Program-made: the position numbers and the translations under genes
The notes under the pieces: generated by a model
Database searches by the model: none
What the model was told of the DNA's origin: nothing
The model's input: the letters and a program-made list of their open reading frames with translations, nothing else
From: SpSt-583 sp034434015
Lineage (GTDB): Bacteria; Chloroflexota; Anaerolineae; Anaerolineales; UBA6663
Direction: 5' to 3'
DNA length: 47,069 nucleotides
Assembly: GCA_034434015.1 (NCBI GenBank)
Contig: DAOUAB010000221.1
Location: forward strand, 1-47,069
Shown here: piece after piece, positions 8,372-16,694 of the stretch
Layout: each line of letters starts with the position of its first letter
Numbering within the stretch: the stretch's first letter is position 1

Positions 8372-8974
8372 TCAGGCGGCTTCGGCCGCCCTGAGCGGCT
8401 CGTTGCGCGGGGCCTGCGCGCGTTGAGGCACACCCCCCTTGACAGGCTCGAGGCGAACGTGAACTCCGAAGAAATCAGCTTCGTGCATCCACCACTGATC
8501 GTCGGACCGCGACACGCGGAAGATGCCGGGCGCCTGTCGCTGAAGGTCGGGGCTGTCCAGGGGGAGCGGTTCAAGAAAAGAAGCGCCGAAGCCCACATCG
8601 GCCAGGCAGCGCTGCGGCCCGGGCGCGCCGGCGTCCGCCGGGCGCTGGACGAGCAGCGTCATGTGGTCGAACTCCGGGCCGGGCTGGCCGTCCGTGAGCA
8701 CCCGCGCGGAGAGCAAGGCGACGTCGAAGCCGAGCGCCCGCAGCAGCGCCGCAAACAGACCATTGAGCTCGTAACAGAAGCCGCCGCGCCCGCGCCGCAC
8801 GATCTTGTCGAACAGCGCGGCCTCGCCCAGGACGAGCGGGCGCCCGAGGGCGATGTCCAGGTTCTCGAAGGGGACGGCGAGCAGGTGGGCGCGGTGCAGG
8901 GCGCGCAACGTGGCCGCCTCCGGTGCGCGCGGCCCGGCGTAGCCGATCCGGTCCAGATACGCGTCGACGTTCAT
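8372..8974 (-). CDS. Arylamine N-acetyltransferase, short form
   Basis: 200 aa against ~270-280 for typical NATs. The Cys-His-Asp catalytic triad is intact: C67 in RGGFCYELN, H104 in DHMTLLV, D126 in LADVGFG. NATs transfer acetyl from acetyl-CoA to arylamines and hydrazines in the cytosol. Domains I and II are recognisable (FENLDIALGRPL), but the C-terminal lid domain that helps shape the CoA pocket is largely missing: the protein ends soon after FFGVHVRLEPVKGG in a low-complexity tail. The last codons form a GGCGGC-TTCG-GCCGCC hairpin (8375-8390). The gene starts 20 bases after the stop of the amidohydrolase-CYTH gene on the same strand, so they are probably co-transcribed. It may be a degenerating or trimmed NAT. 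Confidence 0.75.
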   Translation of the reverse strand: MNVDAYLDRIGYAGPRAPEAATLRALHRAHLLAVPFENLDIALGRPLVLGEAALFDKIVRRGRGGFCYELNGLFAALLRALGFDVALLSARVLTDGQPGPEFDHMTLLVQRPADAGAPGPQRCLADVGFGASFLEPLPLDSPDLQRQAPGIFRVSRSDDQWWMHEADFFGVHVRLEPVKGGVPQRAQAPRNEPLRAAEAA

Positions 8975-8994
8975 GCGTCAGCGCGCCGACGACG

Positions 8995-10968
8995 CTAGGC
9001 GGCCACCCACTCCGCGTAATCCTCGCGCACGGCGTGTTCGGGCAAAGCCCCGAACAGGCTGAGCAGTTCGGCGATGATGGCGGCCTTGTCCTGGGCGTCG
9101 CGGCGCGACCAGGTGCGCGACTTGATCTCGAGGTAGAAGCCGTCGCGGGCGGGCTTGGTCAGCCTGTCCAGGTTGACGAAGAATTCCACGCCGCGGTAGA
9201 CCACCAGCCAGCGGCGGCGGTCCTTCTCTACTTCGCGCTCCTCGATCGGCTTGAAATATTCGCGGTAAAAGCGCAGCGAGTGCGTGGCCGGCGCCAGGTA
9301 GCGCGACCGGGAGAGCAGCACCGACCCGAACTCGCCTTCGCGCGTCGGTCCGGTGAGGGTCAGCCGGCCGCGCACGTTGGTGACGTTGCCCTTTTCGTCC
9401 AGGAACTCGTCCTCGCGGTAGCGCAGGCGGCCCTGGGCCGGGTCGGCGAACAGGAAGTACACGTCGTACTCGTGGTAGCGGCGCTGGCGGATGACCGTGA
9501 TCTCCTTGCCCTGGATGACGCGCAGGACCTGATCCTCGGAGGGCAGGTGGGCCTTCACCTGGACCTCGAAGCTCTCCTCCTCGACGGCGCCGCCGATGGC
9601 GATGAGCTTCTGCAGCACGCTGCCCTCCCGTTGGATCAGGAAGTGGTCGATGCGCCGGGCGTAATCGCCGGCGGCCAGCAGCAGGGCGGCCTCGTCCACG
9701 GTCAGCAGGCGCCGGTCGCGCATCAGCCAGCGCCCGTTGCACATCACGTCGGTGACGTCGGTGGCGTGGGCGGCGTAGATCAGCTGCGAGTAGACGGCGT
9801 TGGGGTCGTGCGTGAATTTGGGCGAGTTGTGCAGGGGGGAGAGGTCCACCAGGATCAGGTCGGCGCGCTTGCCGGGCTCCAGCGATCCGGTCAGGCCGCC
9901 GATATGCAGGGCGCGGGCGCCCAGCCGGGTGGCCATCAACAGCGCGTCGCGGGCGGGCAGGGTGGTCGGGTCGCCGCCGATGCCCTTGGCCAGCAGGGCG
10001 GCCAGGCGCACCTCTTCAAACATGTCCAGGTCGTTGTTGGAGGCCGGGCCGTCGGTGCCGATGCCGACGTTCAGGCCCAGGCTCAGCATCCGGGCGACCG
10101 GCGCCACACCCGAGGCGAGCTTGAGGTTGCTGGTGGGGTTGTGGGCCACGCCGGCGCCCGCGTTCTTGAGGGTGCGCATCTCGCCCTCGTCGATGTGGAC
10201 GCAGTGGGCGGCCAGCACCTTGGCCTCCAGCAGGCGCTGCTTTTTGACCCACGGCACCACCGGCATGCCGTGCTCCCGGCGCGAGTTCTCGACCTCCAGC
10301 AAAGTCTCCGAGATATGGACGTGCAGGGGCACGTCGAACTCCTGGGCCAGCGCCGAGCACTCCTGCAGGATCTCGGCGGTGCAGGTGTAGGGCGCGTGCG
10401 GGGCGGGGGCCGGCACGATGAGCGGGTGGTCTTTCCAGCGCCGGATGAAGTCGCGCGCCATGGCCAGCGAGTCTTCGTACGAGGCCGCGTCCGGCGACGG
10501 AAATTTGAGCACGGTCTGGCCGCACAGGGCGCGCAGGCCGGCGGCGGCCGTCGCTTCGGCCACATGTTCTTCGAAGTAGTACATGTCGGCGAAGGCCGTG
10601 ACGCCGGAGCGGATCATCTCGGCGCAGGCCAGGCCGGTGCCGAGGCGGACGAAATCCGGCGACACAAACTCGCGCTCGACGGGCATCATGTAACCGAGCA
10701 GCCAGACATCCAGGCGCCGGTCGTCGGCCAGGCCGCGCAGCAGCGTCATCGGCACGTGGGTGTGCGCGTTGACCAGGCCGGGCATCACCACGCGCCCGCC
10801 GGCGTCCATGGTCTCGGCCGGCGTGAAGCGGTCGGCCAGGTCGCGGGCCTCGCCGACCGCCACGATCTGGTCGCCGGTCACGGCCACGGCCCCGGCCGGG
10901 TAGTGCGTGAAGGCCTCGTCCATGGTCAGGACCAGGGCGTTGGTGATCAACAGGTCGCAGGTCTGCAT
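8995..10968 (-). CDS. Amidohydrolase (MTA/SAH deaminase-like) fused to a CYTH domain
   Basis: 657 aa from the ATG at 10968. Residues 1-~430 are an ATZ/TRZ/MtaD-type amidohydrolase: H69-T-H71 (VNAHTHVPMTLLRG), the third metal histidine region LHVHISET (216-222), LAAHCVHIDE, and D306 in GTDGPASNNDLDMF. This pattern is typical of 5-methylthioadenosine/S-adenosylhomocysteine deaminases, which hydrolyse the adenine amino group. Residues ~465-640 form a separate domain resembling CYTH (class IV cyclase/thiamine triphosphatase fold): FEVQVKA near its start, RLRYREDEF, RLTLTG, FFVNLDRL and FYLEIKSRTW. The usual ExExK signature reads E-V-Q-V-K, so one acidic metal ligand is changed. Such a fusion is unusual to my knowledge. 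Longer upstream frames read through the divergent promoter and are not credible. Confidence 0.85.
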   Translation of the reverse strand: MQTCDLLITNALVLTMDEAFTHYPAGAVAVTGDQIVAVGEARDLADRFTPAETMDAGGRVVMPGLVNAHTHVPMTLLRGLADDRRLDVWLLGYMMPVEREFVSPDFVRLGTGLACAEMIRSGVTAFADMYYFEEHVAEATAAAGLRALCGQTVLKFPSPDAASYEDSLAMARDFIRRWKDHPLIVPAPAPHAPYTCTAEILQECSALAQEFDVPLHVHISETLLEVENSRREHGMPVVPWVKKQRLLEAKVLAAHCVHIDEGEMRTLKNAGAGVAHNPTSNLKLASGVAPVARMLSLGLNVGIGTDGPASNNDLDMFEEVRLAALLAKGIGGDPTTLPARDALLMATRLGARALHIGGLTGSLEPGKRADLILVDLSPLHNSPKFTHDPNAVYSQLIYAAHATDVTDVMCNGRWLMRDRRLLTVDEAALLLAAGDYARRIDHFLIQREGSVLQKLIAIGGAVEEESFEVQVKAHLPSEDQVLRVIQGKEITVIRQRRYHEYDVYFLFADPAQGRLRYREDEFLDEKGNVTNVRGRLTLTGPTREGEFGSVLLSRSRYLAPATHSLRFYREYFKPIEEREVEKDRRRWLVVYRGVEFFVNLDRLTKPARDGFYLEIKSRTWSRRDAQDKAAIIAELLSLFGALPEHAVREDYAEWVAA

Positions 10969-11007
10969 GCGCGTTTGCCTCGAGTGATGGGCGAAGGAAT
11001 GGTGGGG

Positions 11008-11015
11008 ATTATAAT
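11008..11015. promoter_or_regulatory. Palindromic -10 element, divergent promoter pair
   Basis: ATTATAAT is its own reverse complement, so both strands carry a perfect TATAAT (plus 11010-11015, minus 11008-11013) between the divergent nucleoside phosphorylase (ATG 11084) and amidohydrolase (ATG 10968). No good -35 is seen on either side. Confidence 0.6.
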
Positions 11016-11045
11016 ACCTCCCGGCCGGGGCGACCGGCCGACCAC

Positions 11046-11066
11046 GCGCCCGGCGCCGCCGGGCGC
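11046..11066 (+). repeat. 9-bp inverted repeat in the leader of the nucleoside phosphorylase gene
   Basis: GCGCCCGGC / GCCGGGCGC with a 3-base loop (arms 11046-11054 and 11058-11066), between the -10 and the start codon. It would form a stable hairpin in the 5' leader; no T-run follows. A role in mRNA stability or translation control is possible but unproven. Confidence 0.5.
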
Positions 11067-11083
11067 AGCGACGAGTGGAGATC

Positions 11084-12394
11084 ATGAAAGCTGTAGACAT
11101 CATCATCAAGAAGCGCGACGGCGCCGAGCTGACGCGCGACGAGATCGAGTTCTTCATCACCGGCCTGACGCGCGGCGACGTGCCCGATTACCAGGTGGCG
11201 GCCTGGGCCATGGCCGTCTACTTTCGCGGGATGACGCCGCGCGAGATGACCGACCTGACCCTGGCCATGGCGCGCTCAGGCGAGATGCTCGACCTGAGCG
11301 AGGCGGTGCGTTTTGCCGTGGACAAGCACTCCACCGGCGGCGTCGGCGACAAAGTGACGCTGGTGGTGGAGCCGGCCGTGGCGGCCTGCGGCGTGCCGAT
11401 GGGCAAGATGTCCGGGCGCGGGCTGGGGTTTTCGGGCGGCACCATCGACAAACTCGAGTCGATCCCGGGCATCCGCACGGCGCTGACGGTGTCGGAGTTC
11501 AAGCGCCAGCTGAAGGAGGTCGGCCTGGTGCTTGTCGGCCAGTCCGCCGACCTGGCGCCGGCGGATGGCAAACTCTACGCCCTGCGTGATGTGACCGGCA
11601 CGGTGCCGAGCATCCCGCTCATCGCCAGCAGCGTGATGAGCAAAAAGATCGCGGCCGGGGCGCAGGCCATCGTGCTGGACGTGAAAGTCGGGCATGGCGC
11701 GTTCATGACCACGCTCAAAGACGCGATCGCCCTGGCGAAGGCGATGGTCAGCATCGGGCGCAAGGCCGGGCGCAAGGTGGTGGCCGTGATCTCGGACATG
11801 AACCAGCCGCTGGGCCACGCGGTGGGCAACGCCCTGGAATTGCGCGAGGCCCTGGACACGCTGCGCGGCGGCGGCCCGGCCGATTTTCGCGAGCACTGCC
11901 TGCTGATCGGAGGGTATCTGCTGCAACTGGCCGGGAAAGCCAACACGCCGGCGGCGGCGCGCGCCAGGCTGGAAGCCTGCCTGGCCGACGGCAGCGCCCT
12001 GGCGATGTTCCGGAAGATGGTGGCCGCCCAGGGCGGCGATGTCCGCGTCGTGGATGAGCCGGAGCGCCTGCCGCAGGCGTCGCTGGTGGAGACGGTGCCG
12101 GCGCCGCGCTCCGGCTCGCTGATCGAGGTCAACGCGCGCGAGATCGGGCTGGCGGCGGTTGATCTGGGCGCCGGCCGGGCCAGGAAGGGCGACCCCCTGG
12201 ATTACGCCGTCGGGCTGATCATCCACCACAAAGTGGGCGACCGGGTGAACAAGGGCGAGCCTCTGTTCACGATCCACGCCAACGACGCCGGCAAATTGGC
12301 CGCCGCCCGCACCCAGGTGCTGGCCGCGCACCGCTTCAGCCCCCGGCGCGTCAAGCCGCTGCCGTTGTACTACAAGATCATCAAGGGCCGCTGA
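11084..12394 (+). CDS. pdp: Pyrimidine-nucleoside (thymidine/uridine) phosphorylase
   Basis: 436 aa, the normal family length. It cleaves uridine, thymidine and deoxyuridine with phosphate to the base and (deoxy)ribose 1-phosphate. Motifs: KHSTGGVGDKVTL (81-93, phosphate binding), SGRGLGFSGGTIDKLE (110-125), ALRDVTGTVPSIPLIASSVMSKK (base and phosphate contacts), and a C-terminal all-beta domain ending in the usual phosphorylase C-domain. The start was set at ATG 11084 (MKAVDIIIKKRDG), the conserved family N-terminus; a GTG nine bases upstream overlaps the likely GTGGAG ribosome site. It is divergent from the amidohydrolase that may act on nucleosides. The 3' end overlaps the convergent glycosyltransferase gene by 14 bases. 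Thymidine- versus uridine-preferring type is not resolved. Confidence 0.93.
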   Translation: MKAVDIIIKKRDGAELTRDEIEFFITGLTRGDVPDYQVAAWAMAVYFRGMTPREMTDLTLAMARSGEMLDLSEAVRFAVDKHSTGGVGDKVTLVVEPAVAACGVPMGKMSGRGLGFSGGTIDKLESIPGIRTALTVSEFKRQLKEVGLVLVGQSADLAPADGKLYALRDVTGTVPSIPLIASSVMSKKIAAGAQAIVLDVKVGHGAFMTTLKDAIALAKAMVSIGRKAGRKVVAVISDMNQPLGHAVGNALELREALDTLRGGGPADFREHCLLIGGYLLQLAGKANTPAAARARLEACLADGSALAMFRKMVAAQGGDVRVVDEPERLPQASLVETVPAPRSGSLIEVNAREIGLAAVDLGAGRARKGDPLDYAVGLIIHHKVGDRVNKGEPLFTIHANDAGKLAAARTQVLAAHRFSPRRVKPLPLYYKIIKGR

Positions 12395-14702
12395 CCGGCG
12401 GCGGCCCCGCCAGGTCGCCGCCGATCCAGAACTCGGCGGCCTCTCCGTCGGCCAGGCGCGCCGGCAGCCGGGCCTGCGTCTCCAGGTCGTACAGCCCGAT
12501 CCGCAACTGATACGGGCCGGGCGGCAGGTCGGCCGGCAGACTCAACGCCACCTGGTCCATGATCTGCTCGCCGGCCCGCCAGGTGTTGGTCGGGCGCAAC
12601 TCGCCGACCGGCTGGCCGTCGTACTGAGCGGCGAGGCCGGCGTCATTGAACAGGTGGATGAAGATTTTGCTGGCGCGGCCGGTCGGCCCGTCGGCGCGCC
12701 AGATGAGCCGCAGGCGCAATCGCCCGCCCGGCGCCAGCGCCGCGTCCAGGACCTCCACCCGCTCGAGCGTCACGACCTCTTCCCAGCGCGCGTCCACGGT
12801 CAGGCTGAGTGACACGGGTCCGCCCGGCGCATACGTCACCACCCGCACCGCGCCGAACCAGGTCTCGCGTTCGCGAAACAGGTGCGTGTTCAACCAGGCC
12901 TCCACCTGCCGGCCGGGGTCGAGACGCGTCTCGTCCAGGAACACGGCGGCGATTTTCGGCCCGGCGGCGGCGGCCTCGAGGCGAGGCGATAACGTCTCCG
13001 GCTGCCAGGGGGCCTCGCCGGCCAGGTCGGCGACGGCGACATCGGGCGCGCCGGCCAGCGCCTCCTGCAGGACCGGCTGTTGATGCGGCGGGTAGGCCAG
13101 CAGAGTCACAGGCGATGCCGCCCGCGCCCAGGCGGCCAGCGCGTCGTAGTCGCTGCGGACCTCGTCGGGGCGTTTGAAGACCAGCTCATAGAGCCGGAGG
13201 CGGTCATCGGCCCCGGCGCCGGTGAAACGCTGCAGGCGCGCCAGCGCTGTGCCGTTGACGCGCGGGTAGACGCGCACCTCGCCGGCGGCCCCGGTCCAGC
13301 CCGCCGGAACCTCGTCCAGGAAGTAGACGGGCAGGCCCAGGGACCAGCGCGTTTCCACATCCGGCCAGCGGACCTCCCAGGCGTTCACCACGCCGGCCTG
13401 GCGTGGATCGAAATAAGCCGTGACCGAGCTGAACTGAGGATGCCGCAGGATGACCAGGGGCGGCCGCGGCGCGCCCCGGTTCTCCGCGAGCACAGCCTGC
13501 GCGGCCTCGGCCAGCCCCACGCCCGCGAACGGCCCATCCACGTATTGCAGCCGGTCGAACGCGGGCAGGAAGGCCCGCTCCGGCGCGGCGATGATGGACA
13601 GGCTGTTGGCGGTCATCGGCCACAGCGTCAGGCTGAAAGCCGCCGCGGCCGCGGCGACGCGCACGACCGGGCCGAGCGCGTTCGCGCGGCGCGCCAGGCC
13701 GGCCACGCCGACGGCGGACAGCGCGGCCAGCGGCGCGGCGAGCGGGCTGAGATAGCGCGGCGGCAGTCCGGCTTTCGCCGCGACGATGAAGACAAGCAGG
13801 CTGCCGAGGACGAACAACAGCAACGCCAGGGCCGGCCGGCGCCGGTCCCGCTGGATCAGGCCGGCGGCCAGGACGGCCAGCGTCAGCGCCGGCCAGCCGA
13901 AGTAGGCGCTCAGCACCTCCGGCACGGTGGGCGCGATGCGCTCCCATTGCGCGGCCTGCCCGGCCCAGTCGCCGGCGCAGAGCAGCGGCGGGCAGCCGAC
14001 GAAGCCGATGCGCTGGTTGAGCATGTTGCCGTCGTTCTGGCCCAGGCGCGTCCAGAACACGGCCAGGAACGCGGCCGTGATCAGGCCGCCGACGGCCAGG
14101 GTCAGCGCGCCATGCCAGAAAAGGCGGCGGCGCTCGCGCCCGCCAGTCCCTACCGCCGCCGCCGGCATCAGGGCGTAGATCAGGCCTGTTGGCTTGAAAA
14201 GAAAGGCCGCGCTCAGGCTCAGGCCGGCGCCGACGGCCAGCCCGGCGTGGAGACGCGGGCGGCGCCAGGCCCGGAGCGTGAACACGCAGACCAGCGCCCC
14301 GACGCTGCCCATCACGGGATCGGTCAACGCCTGGCGGTCGTGGAACACGGCGTAGGGCAGGCAGGCGTAGACCAGGCCGGCCAGGAGCGCGGCCCGGCGC
14401 AGGCCGAGCGCGCGGGCGAGGGCGATAGCCGCCGCGCAGCCGAGGGCGCCCGACAGCGCGCCGGTGGCGCGGCCCAGCCAGAGCGGCGCCGGACCCTCGA
14501 CCCCCATCCCGGCCAGGGTGACGCCAAACAGAAAGCGCCCGTCCATCAGCAACGGATAGTCGCTGGAGCCGCGCGCAAAGTTCTGGGCCCACAGGATATT
14601 AACGCCCTCGTCTGAGAACACAGGCTGGCGGTACAGGTCTGCCAGGCGCAACGCAAACGCCAGGAGCAGGACGACGACGCTAAAGAAGAGTCTCGGACGC
14701 AT
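12381..14702 (-). CDS. GT39-like membrane glycosyltransferase
   Basis: 773 aa from ATG 14702. The N-terminal ~410 residues are polytopic membrane, starting with a hydrophobic helix (MRPRLFFSVVVLLLAFAL) followed by the first external loop with D31-E32 in VFSDEGVN, the acidic pair of GT-C enzymes of the PMT/ArnT (GT39/GT83) type. Further helices and loops (ALTDPVMGSVGAL, FKPTGLIYAL) fit this fold. The rest is a soluble, presumably extracytoplasmic part ending in a beta-rich segment (LSLPADLPPGPYQLRIGLYD). Such enzymes transfer a sugar from a polyprenyl-phosphate donor to protein or lipid outside the membrane. A longer frame begins at 14741 but overlaps the upstream gene, so 14702 was preferred. 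It is the last gene of the 18634-12381 unit. Donor and acceptor are unknown. Confidence 0.8.
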   Translation of the reverse strand: MRPRLFFSVVVLLLAFALRLADLYRQPVFSDEGVNILWAQNFARGSSDYPLLMDGRFLFGVTLAGMGVEGPAPLWLGRATGALSGALGCAAAIALARALGLRRAALLAGLVYACLPYAVFHDRQALTDPVMGSVGALVCVFTLRAWRRPRLHAGLAVGAGLSLSAAFLFKPTGLIYALMPAAAVGTGGRERRRLFWHGALTLAVGGLITAAFLAVFWTRLGQNDGNMLNQRIGFVGCPPLLCAGDWAGQAAQWERIAPTVPEVLSAYFGWPALTLAVLAAGLIQRDRRRPALALLLFVLGSLLVFIVAAKAGLPPRYLSPLAAPLAALSAVGVAGLARRANALGPVVRVAAAAAAFSLTLWPMTANSLSIIAAPERAFLPAFDRLQYVDGPFAGVGLAEAAQAVLAENRGAPRPPLVILRHPQFSSVTAYFDPRQAGVVNAWEVRWPDVETRWSLGLPVYFLDEVPAGWTGAAGEVRVYPRVNGTALARLQRFTGAGADDRLRLYELVFKRPDEVRSDYDALAAWARAASPVTLLAYPPHQQPVLQEALAGAPDVAVADLAGEAPWQPETLSPRLEAAAAGPKIAAVFLDETRLDPGRQVEAWLNTHLFRERETWFGAVRVVTYAPGGPVSLSLTVDARWEEVVTLERVEVLDAALAPGGRLRLRLIWRADGPTGRASKIFIHLFNDAGLAAQYDGQPVGELRPTNTWRAGEQIMDQVALSLPADLPPGPYQLRIGLYDLETQARLPARLADGEAAEFWIGGDLAGPPPVSGP

Positions 14703-14713
14703 GGCGGGACTGT

Positions 14714-15574
14714 TCAGGGGACGAGCTGGCCGTCGCTCCAACGATAAAGCCAGCGGCGCGCCTCGGTCCAGGCGCGGTCCGGGCCGAAGCGGAAACGGCC
14801 GCTCAGGCCGGCGTAATCGCTCCGCGCCAGTTGCGTCTCAACACCGGCGCGGCCTGGCCTGCCGTTCGCGCCGATGTCACGGGCGATGGCCTCCAGCAGC
14901 AGGCGGGCGGCGTCGTAGGCCAGCACGGCGTTGAAGCGCGGCTCGACGCCGCCGGAGAGAGCGCGATAGCGATCCGCGAAACCCGGATCGGTCGAGTCGG
15001 CGGGGAGGGGGGCGGGGACGGTGAGGGTGAGGGCGTCGGCGCCGCGCAGGCGCAGGTCCTCGAGAGCGTTGACACACCCGGAGGGGATGATCAGGGGGCA
15101 GGGTGAGGCGGGCCACAGACGGAAGCTGGCGTCAGGCAGGTCCGGGCCTGCGGCGGTGGCCAGGAAGGGCAGGCCGGCCGCGGCGTATTCGGGCGCGGCG
15201 GCGACCGTCGTCGCCTCCAGCCAGTGGCCGACGACGCCGACGATCTGCGGGTCCGTCGCCAGCTTGCGCGCCTGCTCGATGGCCATGCCGGCCTCCCCGG
15301 AATCGTCCAGCGACACCAGCTCGACCGAGTAGCCCGCCACGCCGCCCGCCGCGTTCGCCTCGCGCACAGCCAGGCGCACGGCGTAGATCACTTCGTAGCC
15401 CACCTCGCGGTAGCGGCCTTCGAAGGGCGCGGCCAGGCCGATCTTGACGGTCGGGCGCGTGACGGCGCAAGCCGTCAGCAGAAAGCAGAAAGCCGCGGGC
15501 AGGAAAGGGAGGGCCGCAAGCCCGTGGCCGCCTGCCTCCTGGTCACGGGCAGGCATTCGCCAGATGCTCTTCAT
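14714..15574 (-). CDS. Periplasmic-binding-like lipoprotein (branched-chain amino acid receptor family), short
   Basis: 286 aa. A hydrophobic stretch ends in the lipobox LLTAC, so it is probably a lipid-anchored extracytoplasmic protein. After it, TVKIGLAAPFEGRYREVG, LAVREANAAGGVAG and DPQIVGVVGHW match type-I periplasmic binding proteins of the LivJ/receptor family. The family usually has ~350-400 mature residues in two lobes; here the second-lobe region between SFRLWP and GADALTLTVPA is very short, as if ~80-100 residues were lost. The C-terminal YDAARLLLEAIARD and AGLSGRFRFGPD segments are normal. The start is uncertain: ATG 15574 overlaps mltG by 32 bases, ATG 15556 by 14, and neither has a clear ribosome site. 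No ABC permease is adjacent, so a sensor or cell-envelope role is possible. Confidence 0.7.
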   Translation of the reverse strand: MKSIWRMPARDQEAGGHGLAALPFLPAAFCFLLTACAVTRPTVKIGLAAPFEGRYREVGYEVIYAVRLAVREANAAGGVAGYSVELVSLDDSGEAGMAIEQARKLATDPQIVGVVGHWLEATTVAAAPEYAAAGLPFLATAAGPDLPDASFRLWPASPCPLIIPSGCVNALEDLRLRGADALTLTVPAPLPADSTDPGFADRYRALSGGVEPRFNAVLAYDAARLLLEAIARDIGANGRPGRAGVETQLARSDYAGLSGRFRFGPDRAWTEARRWLYRWSDGQLVP

Positions 15575-16694
15575 ACGTCCGCGCGAAGGCGTGCCGCCGG
15601 CTGCCGTCGCACAGGGCGCGGTAGTAGAGGTAATCGGTGGCGGCGGCGTCCACGACGGCCTGCAGCGAGCGCCGGCCGGGGCTGGCGATAGGGCCGGCGG
15701 GCAGGCCGGTGATGTAATAGGTGTTGAACGGGCTGGCGATGACGCGGAAGTCCAGGCCCTGGACGGGCGGCCACCAGTTGGCGGGCGTGCCGACGGCGTA
15801 CTGGACCGTCGCGTCTATCTCCAGCGCCTGGCCGACGGCGAGGCGGTTGAGGATGACCGATGCGATCAGCGGGCGCTCGTCGTCCACGGCGGCCTCGCGT
15901 TCGATGAGCGACGCGATGATCACGGCCTGGTAGAGCGTCAGCCCGCGCGCGCTCAGGCCGGCGCGGTACTCGGGCGTAACCACGGCGTCGAACGCGGCCA
16001 GGGCCTTCTCCAGCAGGTCCGGCGCGGACGCCCCGGGCCGCAACAGATACGTGTCCGGCATCAGGAACCCTTCCAGCGAAGCGCCGGGCGGCAGGTCGGC
16101 GTAGAAGCTGAAAGCGCCCGGGCGTCGGCCGTCCGGCCCGGTGAGGCCGAGCCAGGCGTCGGCCGTGATGTTCAGGTTAGGATTGGCGGCCAGCGCCTCC
16201 GCGATCTGCTCGCGCCGCCAGCCCTCGGGCAGGCGGACGGCGATCTCGCGGGCGGCGGCGTCCGTCAGCGCCCGGGCGACCTCGGGGATGGTCATCGTCT
16301 GCCGCAGGATGAAGTCGCCGGCCTCCACGTCGTCGTCCAGGCCGGCGTAGCGCAGGTAGAAGTCGAGCAGTCGCGCATCGTTCACCAGCCCCTGGTCCGC
16401 CAGACGCCCGGCCACCGCGGCGGCCGTCTCGCCCGGGGCCACCGAGAATCCGCGCGGGGCGGCGTCGGCCCCGGCCGGCGTCGTCAGGTCGGCGGCGCGC
16501 GAGGTGAGGTAGACCGTCAGCGCCAGCCGCTCGACGGCGTTCAGGTCGCTGGCCGGCTGGCCGAGCCGGTCGTCGGCCTGGCTGAGCTGCGCGGCAGCGT
16601 AAGCGCCGCCGGCGATCAGCGCGCACAGCCCGAGGGCGGCGAGGAGGAAAATGGCCAGCGCGTCAGCGCGGCGGCGTTTCTGGCGGATACGCAT
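15543..16694 (-). CDS. mltG: Endolytic murein transglycosylase MltG
   Basis: 383 aa from ATG 16694 (MRIRQKRRRADALAIFLLAA), which gives a positively charged N-terminus and one TM helix (~12-34). A LysM-like region follows (FSVAPGETAAAVAGRLADQGLV), then the YceG/MltG catalytic domain: MPDTYLLRPGAS, the catalytic glutamate in ASLIEREAAVDDERPLIASV, EIDATVQYA and SPFNTYYITGLPAGPIASPGR. MltG cleaves nascent glycan strands at the outer face of the membrane and sets strand length. The longer upstream frame is only the antisense-like overlap with ruvX. The first 32 bases overlap the ruvX 3' end, a pairing seen in many bacteria, and the stop overlaps the lipoprotein gene. Confidence 0.93.
   Translation of the reverse strand: MRIRQKRRRADALAIFLLAALGLCALIAGGAYAAAQLSQADDRLGQPASDLNAVERLALTVYLTSRAADLTTPAGADAAPRGFSVAPGETAAAVAGRLADQGLVNDARLLDFYLRYAGLDDDVEAGDFILRQTMTIPEVARALTDAAAREIAVRLPEGWRREQIAEALAANPNLNITADAWLGLTGPDGRRPGAFSFYADLPPGASLEGFLMPDTYLLRPGASAPDLLEKALAAFDAVVTPEYRAGLSARGLTLYQAVIIASLIEREAAVDDERPLIASVILNRLAVGQALEIDATVQYAVGTPANWWPPVQGLDFRVIASPFNTYYITGLPAGPIASPGRRSLQAVVDAAATDYLYYRALCDGSRRHAFARTYEEHLANACP

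Noticed and set aside
8923..11589. Plus-strand open frame of ~888 codons across the amidohydrolase gene
   Set aside because: It is antisense to a clear amidohydrolase-CYTH gene, and its tail crosses the promoter region into the phosphorylase in the wrong frame.
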